Positions 1 to 16,198 of a DNA stretch of 62,000 nt are shown here, one piece after another (position 1 is the first letter of the stretch; each line of letters opens with the position of its first letter). The notes below the pieces were generated by a model. The model did no database searches. It had not been told where the DNA came from and saw only the letters and a list, made by a program, of their open reading frames with translations. Both the position numbers and the translations under genes were made by a program. Location: NCBI GenBank assembly GCA_905221605.1, contig CAJNDS010002076.1:22501-84500 (forward strand). Reading direction: 5' to 3'. This DNA comes from Symbiodinium natans. Taxonomy: Eukaryota; Sar; Dinophyceae; Suessiales; Symbiodiniaceae.

Positions 1-10
1 GTGCTCCGTG

Positions 11-100
<90 letters not shown>

Positions 101-164
101 CCTCCGTCCTCCGTCCTCCGTCCTCCGTCCTCCGTCCTCCGTCCTCCGTCCTCCGTCCTCCGTC

Positions 165-258
<94 letters not shown>

Positions 259-384
259 GGTTCTCTGTTCTCTGTTCTCTGTTCTCTGTTCTCCGTTCTC
301 TGTTCTCCGTTCTCCGTCCTCTGTTCTCTGTTCTCTGTTCTCTGTTCTCTGTTCTCTGTTCTCTGTTCTCTGTTCTCTGTTCTC
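1..384. repeat. Heptamer minisatellite, TTCTCCG type
   Basis: About 55 tandem copies of a 7-bp unit. The consensus is TTCTCCG, with a central block of TCCTCCG variants and a distal block of TTCTCTG variants, so the variants are grouped rather than mixed, as expected from local unequal exchange. The array runs off the left edge, so its true length is unknown. All frames through it are open, giving artefactual Ser/Pro/Leu-rich ORFs that are not genes. Confidence 0.95.
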
Positions 385-5331
<4,947 letters not shown>

Positions 5332-7233
5332 CGCAAATATACTACTGTAATAATTATTACAAAAACACAGATAATAGAAATGTGTTAGAAATAATAGTAG
5401 AAAGTACAGCAATTGCCCAGGCGCGTGAATTGTAGTGTGTCAGGGCTAGGGCTGAGGGCTCGAGAGCCCCAAAGCTTCTTGCATGAGGAGCTCTTGTGTT
5501 CAGGGTTCCGGGGCCTGCTTGTCCTGCAGAAAGCAAAACCTCATACGTATCCAAAACAGCTCGCCGAGACCGAGGCCTGAAGACTTGAAACCCTTAAACT
5601 CAAAAGAGCCCCATCAGCAGAGCAAAGAAAGCGTCCCTCAACACCCAAACAACTGCCTCATGGGGCTTGGCAGCCACTCCGAAGTTATTCTTTGGAGGTC
5701 TTTAAGCTTAAAGAACTGGAGGGGGTTCTTGCCTTGGGCCTGGGCTGCTTCCACAAAGGCGACGCGCCTCGCAGCCACTCGTCTCGAGACTTGGGGGTGC
5801 CCTCATGCCGTATCAAACAAGAAGCCTCTGGTGTGCCGTGCAGACAAGCGGGTCTAGAGACTGGAAAATTTGAGAAATCTAGGATGTAGGGCCTCCACGT
5901 CACTCAGGCGCCTTCATCACATCTGTGCGAGAACTCGACCGCACATCCAGAAAAATCCCGAGGCACCAACAGCTTCAACCGTGCCAGGAAACTTGAGCCC
6001 ACAAGACCCTCCCAGGAAAAATGCCTGACGGCTCTGGCCATGCAACCTCAGCATCTGTGCTGAATCAGGAACCCAGCTGGCTCACAACTTTTGGTGGGCT
6101 CACATGTTAGAGACTTTAAGGTTGAATTCACAAAGGGGTTTTGCAGCTCTTCGGCGTAGCAAGTGGACAGAAACGTACTGACACAGGAACTGCAGATGAG
6201 GCTGTGGCAAGTCCCACCGGCATTGCAACGGGCATGGGCATAGGCACGGGCACGATCTGCGGCAGGGATAGGGCTGAGGGGTTTGCGTCTTGAGGCCCTC
6301 AAGGGCGCTCCATTTGGGTGTGCGAGCAAGAACTGAGAAGCCTCAAGCTCATTGAAAACACGTGTTCCAAACGAAAGGCAACCCTCACTAAGCCCTGAAC
6401 CATCAACGCATATCAACTCGAAACCCTGACCCACAACCTGGCCTGGCCAACTGGGTGGAGGCCGCTCGCATCCTGTGAGAATCTGGTTTGGGGATTTGTG
6501 GGGCTGAAGGGCTTAGAGTTTCCAGGGCTTACTTCGGGTCATGCCGCCCCTGAACTCTGAATTCTGAACGCTGAACTCCAAGTCGGCACTCGGGGTGTGG
6601 ATAAACCCCGAAACCTTGCTGGACGCTGCTTTCGGGGGGAGGTGGAGAAGGGAGGGGGAAAGTGAATCCAATGAACTCCTTGCCAAGGGCCCCGGCGGTT
6701 TGCAGCATGGGGATCCCAAACCCGTCCTCAGCACTGGGGCCCTACAAGTGGCATTGAACACCCAAGCACGCCTGGCAGCCACTGGCACCCCGAACCCTGG
6801 GCCATGCGCCTTGAAGGGGCGCTTTACATGTTTTACTGTTGCTGTGCGGGGGGTCCGGACTTCACTGCAGTTGTACCAGGAATCTAAGTGGGCTACCGGC
6901 AAGTGCTTTCGACTCCCAGAGTGAAACGCGCACTGGAGGAGAAAGGTCGGTACTTTCCATCAGTACTCGATCAGCCCCTCGCGACTTGGCCGGTTGCCTT
7001 TTCTCTGGTCCTCGTGCCGGCTCCAAGCATCCGCAGTCGACTTGTACTTGAAGACTTGAACGTGCAGCCGAAGATCAGACACCGCCAGAGCCATCAGCTT
7101 GGCACACCTTCGTCTCCAGCGACCCGCCTTGACAGCCGAAGGTTCAAGCACGGGTGCCCAGCAAAGCCCTTGCACTGCGGCCGATGCAGATGGGGCGGTC
7201 ATGGCTTTCTGTGGACACGGCATTCACCTGCAA
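5332..7233. other. Unassigned intergenic stretch
   Basis: No confident gene. A minus-strand open segment at 6048-6434 contains a Cys-rich part that could be an exon but matches no family I know. CCCTGAA/CCCTAAA-type heptads recur (for example around 5440-5460, 5585-5605 and 6530-6580). This DNA lies downstream of the minus-strand glycosyltransferase gene and may include its 3' UTR. Confidence 0.4.
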
Positions 7234-8325
7234 TTACTCCATGAAAAAGTGCCGGTTGCTCATGTTCAGAAGGTACTGTTGTAGCTGCTCGTCATAGGCG
7301 TGCCTCGGAAGGATCCTGCTGCCCAGGAGCCTGTGTTTGCCCAAATCCTGAAAGCGGCGGTGGATAGCAGTCATCATGTCGGGCGTCAGATAGTGAAAAG
7401 TGATAGGCAAGGGGTTGCGGGACCTGATAGCTCTCTCATAGCCACTATTCAGCGGCCTCCCTCTCCCCTCAATTCGCCAACCATGAAGACCCTTGATTTG
7501 TAGGAGCTTGATGTTGTGCCGCTTCAGGGAGCAGGAGATGCTGATGTCGTCCCAAGCCTGCCCGGACTTCTCCACCGCCAGCTTCTTCATTAAATCTTTG
7601 TGAAAATCCTCAGGGGACGGGACCATGAGTCTTCTCAGGCTGGCCCGGGACACCGCGTAACCACCCCCGCCGCAGAACCCGCCCTTCTTGTCCGCGCAGA
7701 AGCCGGGGCCACAGCCCGGGATGCCCAGGGCAATGAGCTTGGACGGGTCGTACCCCGACAGCACCTTCCGGGAATTCTCGAGGTTCACATACATGTCATC
7801 GTCCACCACGAAGAACCAGGAAAACTCATCCAAGTGCTGCGCAGCCATCATCAGGGCGTAGCCCGTCTTGCAGCAGAGCTGCTTGCTGTGGTCGTTTCCA
7901 CAGATCTCCGCACGAATGATGGGCGGGCGGTGCCCTGGCCAGCTCTGGTCTCCTATGATGATGAGACCATCCAGTGTGGAATTCACCTCTTTGCCCCAGG
8001 TTTCCATCACGGCGGGGATCCGGGTCTTGTAGTTTTGGTGTCCCGAACGCATAACGTAGAGGATGCCTGAGGTCAGCCGGGAAGTGGTGCTGGTGGTGGT
8101 GGTGGGTGGCGCGATCGACACCATCGCCGGTGGACCCGCCACTGCCGCCACTGTGGGGTTCGTGGGGTTCGTCGGACTCGCTGGCATCGTCCCTTCCGGG
8201 CCTTGCGCCCTGGCTTCAAACCTCACCGTGCCTACCCGAGTGTGGCCGCTGCTCGAGGTCAGAGTGAAAGCGTAGAGAACCAGGCAGGTAAAGACCAGGG
8301 TGCTTGTCAGTGCTCCTAGACGCAA
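7234..8325 (-). CDS. Fringe-like glycosyltransferase (GT31 family), large exon
   Basis: Encodes 363 residues with the layout of a Golgi type II glycosyltransferase: a short N-terminus, one hydrophobic anchor (residues about 8-22), a Pro/Thr/Ala-rich stem (about 45-82) and a lumenal catalytic domain. The metal-binding DxD motif is FFVVDDDMYVN (Asp 175-177), followed by a GGGGYAVSR segment (about 219-227) and a DDIS motif (259-262). These are the landmarks of Fringe and beta-1,3-Gal/GlcNAc transferases of GT31, which add a sugar from a UDP donor. The stop is TAA at 7234-7236. The open frame starts at TTG just after an in-frame TAA, with no upstream ATG, so the initiating Met must come from an upstream exon; GTCTAG just inside the open frame (about 8315-8320) could be the acceptor. 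The exact donor and acceptor sugars cannot be read from sequence. Confidence 0.8.
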   Translation of the reverse strand: MRLGALTSTLVFTCLVLYAFTLTSSSGHTRVGTVRFEARAQGPEGTMPASPTNPTNPTVAAVAGPPAMVSIAPPTTTTSTTSRLTSGILYVMRSGHQNYKTRIPAVMETWGKEVNSTLDGLIIIGDQSWPGHRPPIIRAEICGNDHSKQLCCKTGYALMMAAQHLDEFSWFFVVDDDMYVNLENSRKVLSGYDPSKLIALGIPGCGPGFCADKKGGFCGGGGYAVSRASLRRLMVPSPEDFHKDLMKKLAVEKSGQAWDDISISCSLKRHNIKLLQIKGLHGWRIEGRGRPLNSGYERAIRSRNPLPITFHYLTPDMMTAIHRRFQDLGKHRLLGSRILPRHAYDEQLQQYLLNMSNRHFFME

Positions 8326-10664
8326 TAGCCGGCCTTAAGAAGCAGTTGCCAGGACGCACACCGGACCACGATGTCACAGAATCTAGACTGGTGGCGCACA
8401 CATATGCGCAGCCAGAAAGCATGAAGGCAACAGCAGCTTCTCGAAACCGACATTCAGTTCAGGAAAGCCGTAAAGCCCCCAACTGACAGAAATGACAGTG
8501 CGGGCTCGCTGGCTCCCCAAACCCCAAAAGCAAAACCCGAAACCCAAAGGACTCATAGGCACCTTTTCGGAGCCAAGGGGCGCGCGCACGCGTGGCGCGA
8601 GGTGTCCGTCCCCTCCGTGGCCTCCTTGGGCCGTGGTGATGTCTCAACCCTTCTCGACCCCTCTAGGTTCTTATGAACTTCTTATATGAACGCAGCCAGA
8701 TTGTGGGGGAGGGGTCTTGACGGGCATTGATGGGTTCTGGTGTTGAGGGCCTTGGTGCTCTGATGAGTCTCTGCAGGATCCATGCCTTGCGCTGGCCGCC
8801 CCCAGCTTCATCGGTCGCTCATGGCGCGAGGGGCGCGTGCCGGCTTCAGGGATCCGGGTTTGCTTAAGGCGAAGGGTCGGGTTTGAAAGCCAGCGCCGGG
8901 TTTCGAAAGCTCGCAACTTGGGCCGTCTTGGGCCTGAAGGCCTCGGCCCCTCCGACTTGGCAACCTGGCTTTGTCAAGGGGTTGGTCCCACCTGGAAGCC
9001 TAGACCCCAAATTTGACAAGACCAAGCATAGCCAGTAGGCACCAAACCCGGAGGTTGTCAACTCGAAAACCTTTCAGCCCTCAAACCCTGAAGCCCTAAA
9101 CCCAGCATGGAGGCCAATCTAGGCGGTACGAGGGCTTGGGATGGGCACTTCGGATATGGGAATAAAGGCTTAGGCAACAATGGTTCATAGGGTTCAGGAG
9201 GGTTTCGAGATGCAGCGAAGCTCAGCAGATAGCACACAGGACACTTCAGAAAGCATGCGACCCAACAGCACTGGGACCCCCAACTTTCGACTGCCCCATA
9301 TCTAAGTCCATGTTGCGTGTGCTTTTGGGGCTTCGGGCTAAGGGCTCATACTCATGATTTCGGAGTCTCACGGAAAGAGCCTGCAGGACTTACCCGTGAC
9401 AGCCAAAGCAGTTACATGTCTCATAGAACCACACTGAGCTAAGGTCTGCGAGAAGGAGGAGGTTCACGCACCCGCCGCCCCCCCCCCCACAACCCAGCAG
9501 CTCCCGCTGAAGAGGCTTGGGAGGGCAACACGGAGCTCCAGTACAAAAACTCATCTGCTCGTCGACGCAAGTGCAAGTTTTGTGAACCCATTTGCGCAGC
9601 TGTCGGAGCAACCAGTGTATGCTCAGCGTCAACCAGGCCACCATGCGACGAGCCCATCGCAGGAGTCGCAGGAAGAAGCTGCCAGGGAGAAAGGATGCCG
9701 AGATGACTCTTTGCGCAAGTCTCCAGAGGCTTCAGAACTAGGCCCTAGGGGTGGGGCATAAGGGATTGAGGGTCCGGCAGGCTACATCAGGCTACAAAGT
9801 TGCTGCTCAAGGCTGTAGATCTCCCGCATGGACGTGCTTGATATACCGTCGTGGATGGGCGCACGGCTGCCAAAAAAAGAGGCAAACATGAGCTGGACAT
9901 GTACTTGCTTGGCTACCAACTGCTACCAACTGTCTCCAAGCGCATCTCGCAAAGCCTTTGAACCAAAGGACTGCTAGAGCTTGGGCCCGCACCACGGACG
10001 CCATGGGCAATGTGGTCGGCAACATCTGCGCCCTCACCGCGCACTTCCATTTCCCATATGAACACCGACATACCAAACAGATCCGGATTTTCGGGGTTGA
10101 ACGGTTACGAGAAACCCGTGGTCTAAAAGGTTGCCGTGTTGAGACCACTGCAAGAAGTGTCAGAGTGCATCCCTCAGACGTGGGTTTTGGGAGGCTCTAC
10201 TATGTTTTGGGCCGTCGGACCTCGCAGAATTCAGGAGCTTCCCAACCTCCTCAAACGTGGGGAGGGCACCTAGCGGCCGGAGCTCGCTGTGGTGGGGCCC
10301 GCTGGACAGGCGGCTGCGCCGGCTTCCTGGAGAGGCGTTTGGGGGGGGGGGGGGGGGCTAGCGGTTGTAGGGCTACGGGGGTTCAGAGCGCTTGGGGTTT
10401 AGGGTTGAGGGCTTGGGGATGAAGGGTTTAGAGTCTAGAGGGCAAGCTGCGAACGAGAACCTGTAGGGGTCAGCTGTGTAAGACCCGAATTGTCTTCAAC
10501 TCGCACTTTCTCTAAGACCGGCTAAGTGGGCCTCGGTGGCTTTGGCTTTGCAAGGACGGCGGCGGCCCGTAACTCCTCCTTGTTGTGAGCATACCTGCGC
10601 ATGGCTAGGGGCTTAGGGTTTAGTCTGTTTTTTGTTCGGTCGGCCACTTCCTTTCGCAGCTTAG
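8326..10664. other. Unassigned stretch upstream of the glycosyltransferase
   Basis: Should contain the missing 5' exon(s) of the glycosyltransferase, but I could not identify them. A minus-strand open segment at 9390-9657 follows a pyrimidine-rich tract ending in CAG and could be an exon. A C-run occurs at about 9479-9489 and a 17-base G run at 10341-10357. Telomere-like heptads are dense at about 8515-8545, 9065-9105 and 10385-10433. Confidence 0.4.
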
Positions 10665-10860
10665 CTTGGAAGGTTGCTTTCGCTGCTCATCCCCGGGCTT
10701 CCGCTCGGGAATGGCTGACAAAATGGGCAAGAGTGATCCTGCTCAGTGCCTTCACTGCCCGAGCCCAAACTCTTCCAAACCCGACAAAACTTGCGAGGCA
10801 TGTCCGAAAGGCGCCTGCATTCCGGATCATTGCAGCTGCCTCTGCGGCAGAAGAGGCTGA
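10665..10860 (+). CDS. Candidate terminal exon of a Cys-rich repeat protein
   Basis: A plus-strand frame following a TTTCGCAG/CTTAG acceptor-like sequence encodes about 64 residues with about a dozen Cys, arranged as C-x2-C and C-x2-CP pairs with a CPKGAC element, ending in TGA at 10858-10860. The spacing is reminiscent of TNFR/ephrin-receptor-like Cys-rich repeats, which are abundant in protist surface proteins. No adjoining exon was found, and a single exon of this size could be chance. Confidence 0.3.
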
Positions 10861-13597
10861 CTGCTTTTCAAGTGTGGGGGCTTACATGGCTCCAGGGGTT
10901 TAGAGTTAGGCTTTGAGCCAAAATAAGCCAAGCCCTGAAGCCCTTCAAGACTTGACGCGTTACGCCGAGGTTCTTGGTTGAATTTCCTGGGGCTGATGCA
11001 CCCCACAACATGCTCCTAAAAGCGCGATGACGACCCCACGTGCAAAACCCCGAACCAGAATCCTTCCAGCTTGATGTTTGAGGGCGACGAGGCTCCGAAG
11101 CTTGAGCACAGGCACTTTTAGGGTTTGTGGATGCACTACTCACTCCAAGCCGTCCTGTGTTGATCAAGGTTTTGCAGATCTTCGTGCGGAAGAGGTCCTC
11201 GCGTGCAGTAAGCGCCAAACTGAACATGGTCAAGCACAGGCTGCAGCATTCTGTAATGCTTTCGCCTGCTTCAACTGCCTCCTACATCCTGACATCCTGA
11301 GGCCCTCGTATCAGGGACCCAAACAAAAATGCCCCCTGCAAATGCAATCTCTCCCCCGATTCAAAGCACGAAGTGAGAAAGCTCTTTGGGGCTTGGAGGC
11401 TCTCTTGAGGAGATTTTCAAGTGGGAACCCTTACACAGGGGAGGAATGAGGAAACGACACGCCTGAAATTTCCTTGGATTCACAACAAGTGAACACACCT
11501 CTGAGACACCACAAGGAACCCTGAACCGGGTCATTTTAGGCCTAGCTCCCCACTCCCCATACCCCCCCTGGCCGGAACGGGCTTGAGCTCGTCTTGGTGG
11601 TGCGCAAACATGCAAGCGCTCCCCTGGGGCAACGCTTGGGTCACTGAGGCTGCCTACTGCAAAAGGCATGACACCAAGGCGTTCTTGTAAAGGCTTTTTA
11701 AAGGAAGCCAGACTTTGCCCCCTGCGACATGCCCTCCTTGATTTACGGAGACTCTCGGAACGCGTGCTCTCCCAGAAAGGAACTTAAACTGAGTTGCCAG
11801 AATATGGATAACTTACAGATAAATACATATCGAAGATGAGATGACTTCCCCAGTATGGCAACTGAGTTTGAGTTTATAAGCTCCCGTGAGCTCGGCTTCC
11901 TTACAAAGCACATTTCGAGTGAAAAGAGCGCCGGCCTTGATGCAGACGCCAAGCAGGTTGAACTTACACATCCTCGGGGGGATGCGCTTTGCTGACGCTT
12001 GGGGATTTGCAGGCTCTGCGCTTTGGGCTCACGTCCCCCGCCCAAGCGATCTGAGAAACTGGAAACTCCCAAGCCCTGAAACTGCTGAAAGGCGTCTTGG
12101 TCTTGCTGAAGATGTCGCTGCCAGCTCGAGGAGGCTCCAGCGTCACCTGCTGGGGCAGAGGAGGCTCAGCGCCGAGGGCGTTCCCGTTCGGCGGGACTTT
12201 AGGGTCCAGGGTTTTTGGGTTCAGGTCTTTAAGGCATGCGGACTGACCGAGAACCCGAAACCCAAACCACCCCGAAACCCCAGAAGCCCCTATCAACCGT
12301 AAACATCCGTAAACCCTCACGAACCGCAATGCTCCTGCGCTCCGGGCTCCCGGGCCGGATCCTGCGAGCTACTGGAGCCTCGCTCTGTGCGACACTTCTC
12401 TGAAGCTTCCGCAAACTTTTGTTGTGCTGGGCAGTGACTTAGAAACCCACCTGCAGGCCTGCGATCTTCGAGGCTCACATGACAGGTCAGGGATGCGCGT
12501 TCTTGGGGTTGGCGCGCGGGACTAGCGTAGAATTATGTTGGTTCTGGTGCCCCGACTGCAAGTTGGCATGTGCCATGTGTGCCTCCATGCTCCGCGAAGA
12601 TCTGCGGCATCGATAGCTTTCGGGGGAGCCTGGGTATAGGTGTCTTAGGGCTTTGGCGCGGCTTTTTTTGGCCGGCCTTGTTCGGGCTCCGATGATTTTA
12701 GAGGGTTTGGGGCTTAGGCTGGGTTTCTGAGGCGTAGGGATGTTATTTAGGGATCAGTCCCAAATTCAGAAATCGAAGCCACAGCCTCAAGCCACGCCTA
12801 AGCTCCAAGCCTCAGTGCAAACCGAATGCCCTGAAGCCCCTGAAGCACCCGAAAGCTCTGGAACTGGCCAAGAAAGAGGTTTGGGGGGGGGGGGGGGGGG
12901 GGAAAGCTGAAGGTCGTGGTTCGGCCGGGTGCTTCGGAGGCGGGGATCCTTTCTTGGAGCACCTACAATGAAAGAATGCCAGGCTTGGGTACCGACGCGC
13001 TTGCAAATCTTGGGCATGCGGTTGAGGGTCTACGGAATCCACGGACTGCAGGTGCGGGGCCTGTGCTCCTTTTTGCTTAGCCTTCTTGGCATCTGCACAT
13101 CGAGGAGCGCTGCTTCGTGCCGGTGCTGAACCCTTGCATCTCACTCAACACGGTCCGTGTTCGAGTACTCTGACCTAAGACGCAGTGAACGGACCGAAGT
13201 GACATCCGCTGCGCCACAAGTGCGCCAAGTGAAACTGGAGGAGTGCTACCCCCAACGAAGCTACAGTTGAAAATTCGAAAACTGTGCAAGGTCAACGGGT
13301 CGTCATAAAGGACTCGCCAGCTGAACGCTTACCCCGCTTAGCCCGCTTAAAGCGCGCACCCTCAGTCCAGAGGTGCTCTAGCGATGCACCTGCTGGCACA
13401 TGCTGAAGAGACGAGCCGAACATGTCACCGACATCCACGACCCTTTATGGCGGCCCCGGACCTTGGAAAACTGACCGAGAGATCCGACATTTCTGGCATA
13501 CCAGGATCAATCACCTTTGGAATAGCAGACCGTACATAAGATTAAGGAGGCCCAGAAGGTACCCAAATGTAGCACAAATCCCTCTTTGTCCCAGGCA
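10861..13597. other. Unassigned stretch between the Cys-rich exon and the SOUL gene
   Basis: No recognisable domain on either strand. It contains telomere-like heptads (about 12230-12300 and 12700-12755) and the 20-base G run listed separately. The part nearest 13597 is the 3' flank of the minus-strand SOUL gene and could hold one more terminal exon if GTGAGT at 13622-13627 is used as a donor. Confidence 0.4.
12883..12902. repeat. 20-base poly-G run
   Basis: An uninterrupted run of G. Others occur at 461-483, 10341-10357 and about 30880-30899, with C-runs at about 9479-9489, 1470-1497 and 14563-14580. Such runs can form quadruplexes and are error-prone in sequencing. Confidence 0.9.
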
Positions 13598-16198
13598 TCA
13601 CGCCCGGGCCCGGACGGGCACACTCACTTCGTTGCGTCGCTTCCAGGGAACAGTGAAGGGATCGTTGTACCTCTTCGGGGGGCGAGGCTTTTGCTTGGAA
13701 GATGTCCTAGTCGGCTTCTTCTCCTCGTCTTCTTCTTACTCAAGCTCCGAACCGCTCAGACGATCAATCACGCCGTAGAAGCTTGCAAAGACAAAAAATG
13801 CTGTTTCCAACACCTCTAGGCTCCCAAACGTGTACCAAATTGCGTTCCAGAGGGCTGCAGCAACTGCGTCGAGTTCTCCACCAGCTCCCAATCCTCAAAG
13901 ATACGTGGCAGAGAAGTGGCGTTTTACAGCTTTACACCAGCAACCAAATCCGCCGAGGCCTCGGGCAGGTTTTTTCCGCCCTCTGTTTGATACCTTTTTG
14001 CTTGGAATGGGCACGAGGCCACAGGCATCCGACAAACCAATTCCTCTCTCACCTTCTGCCACTCCCCGACCTTGCCCTCAAAGAGCTAGCCTCGCTGCTA
14101 TTCCTCTTCTGCCACCCCCTTTCCCAGGCTGCACCCCCCAGCACTTATCCCCTGACAAAGAGCCACCCTTCTTTTCTTCTTTTCTGTATGCATCTTTACC
14201 TAGCTCCACTACCTGGCCGGCTGTACTTTCCCTAACCGCCCCCACTCTCTTCCCACCACTCCCCCATGCATTCGCGTATTCTCCTCTTTGACGCTAAACC
14301 CCCAAAGCCTCTAGCACTTGAGGGGCTCTCTAAACTCTGGGCCCTTGGGGTGCCCTATATACAAGGCTGCATTTTACACGGGATTCCCAAGCAGGCCCCG
14401 AACAGAAAAACTTACACATTCCCTCAGACTCTAGAGCTTTACAGGACATGGCCGGGGGCTAGAAAACCGCATAGTCTGAACGAATGCTTGGGGCGAGTAG
14501 CTACAGCGTCCTCCCGAAGGCCTGAATTCGAATCCTAGTTAAGAACGTGCTAAGACTCTGAGCCCCCCCCCCTCCCCCCCACACCACACACCAGACTTGA
14601 GGTTGTGGATCCTTGTGCGGGGCTTCTAAACTCATAGGCTTGCAACAGAGAAAGTACGCTCTCCAGTCCTCGCTTTCTGCCACGGAGGCCAAGAGCTCAT
14701 CCGTCCTCAGGGCTTGCGATTCTTGGAGTGGCGGCAAAGCCGGCTCACGGCAGGTCCTCCCCCCCAAATCCCTCAACCTCAAGTTCGAAACTCATAGCTG
14801 AAACCTACCAGGGCCAAGCCACTTCCGGGCCACCACGGAACCCACGGCATAGCCGCCGAAGATGCTCACGGCCACGCGCTCCCCTGGCCTTGCCTGCTTT
14901 CAAAGAACTCTGGGAGAAGCATAAGCACTGATAATCGTGATCATATACGGACGAGTGGCTGGTGACGAACTGCAGATGCGAAAAGAAGCTCTCGAAGCAT
15001 CCCCAGCCCCTGCCCTCTGCCTGGAGGGTCACGCCAGCATCCGGCGCAGGGGGCGGTGCCTCCGAGAGGCTGTCGCCCCAGTACTTGCTAGGCATGATGA
15101 ACCTCGGGAGGTTCCGGGTTGAGGGGGGTGGGGATAACTAGACACACCTGTTGAGTGCTTGCAAAACTGCTACTAAAGCTGCCAATCCTCCCTTGTTTCT
15201 GGCTTGGGGCTAAGCATGAAGAGCATGAGGGGTTGTCTTGGACAGAGCCCAGCTGCGACATGGTACCCGTGCTCTTGTCCATTTGAACAGGGGTAGTCAT
15301 CGCCATCTTCTCATTCCTGCAAAAGGCTTGGGGTTTAGCTGCGACGGCCCGTTATTTGAAGCTCCGAATCTTACATCCCGGCTCCAGAATGCATTTGGGC
15401 AAACGGCCACGCTGCAGGCCTGGTGTCAAGGTTCCGAAGTCTAGGGATTTAGCAGTGATGTGGTAGTCATGGGAGAGGTGTGGCCTCTCATTCTTCTTGC
15501 CGAAGATGTAGTCCGCCAGCATGAAGAAAGAGCGGTTGTTGGCAACCTCGCCACCTAGCGCAGAGGATGCAGAAGCCAAAATTCGGCTGACCAGTCAGGA
15601 TTTGTAAGCATTCACACTGGAAAGTCTTCGGCTTGAATCATCCGGCAGCTCCCGAAAAGATCGTCAACACTCATGGAAAGCGTTCTTGGAATTCTGGGTT
15701 TCGAAGACTTTGGGTTTCGGGCTGTAGACTGGCCGTACTTTTCGTAAGATCTCCAAGGCTTCTCCTACGTCCACATGCCTAACAAAAGCGTCGCGCATGC
15801 AGGCGCTGCAGCCACCAGATCTTGTGAGTCGCTCAAGCTTCGTGGATGCGACTACACGAGCATAATGACCTATCACCCACCCACGTCATGTTGCATCCGA
15901 ATTCGCGCGCAGAACTAACCCAAAGGGGTTCAACAGACAAACCGCCAAACAGATCGCGCGAAAACGCAGCCCACGCGAGTGACTGCGATGTCCGGTCCGG
16001 ACTTCTGCCAGAAACAAGGAAAGAACATTGCTGCCAATCTCCAACCCCCCACAAATCTCCTGAAATATGCCTAGGACATCGACTCTTGCCTTGGCCCTCG
16101 GTCCTCACCACCGCATAGGGCGCATACTCACGGACCTCTTCAAAGGCGAAGTCTGAAGCAGGGTCTTGTTTTCTAAGGCTGCCAGAAGTTGCAAACAT
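13598..16198 (-). CDS. SOUL-family heme-binding protein, seven exons
   Basis: Exons in transcript order: 16198-16096, 15554-15494, 15316-15257, 15102-15014, 14883-14815, 14712-14658 and 13670-13598. Together they are 510 nt, in frame throughout, giving 169 residues plus TGA. The product follows the SOUL/HBP fold from end to end: FEEVREYAPYAVV near the start, then ADYIFG, KMAMTTPV, MSFIMPSKYW, ERVAVSIFGG, and a C-terminal YNDPFTVPWKRRNEV. SOUL proteins bind heme or other tetrapyrroles; in algae they occur in the cytosol, plastid and eyespot. No targeting presequence is evident from the chosen ATG at 16198. Donors are GC for introns 1, 3, 4 and 5, GA for intron 2 and GT for intron 6; all acceptors are AG. 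Intron sizes are 541, 177, 154, 130, 102 and 987 bp. The last exon could instead splice at GTGAGT just after RRNE; as drawn it ends eight codons after RRNEV. The order and phase agreement make the call strong although no exon exceeds 103 nt. Confidence 0.85.

Noticed and set aside
14480-14550. ATTCGAATCC T-loop-like sequence on the plus strand
   Set aside because: No D-arm or acceptor stem at the required distances, and it lies within a SOUL intron.
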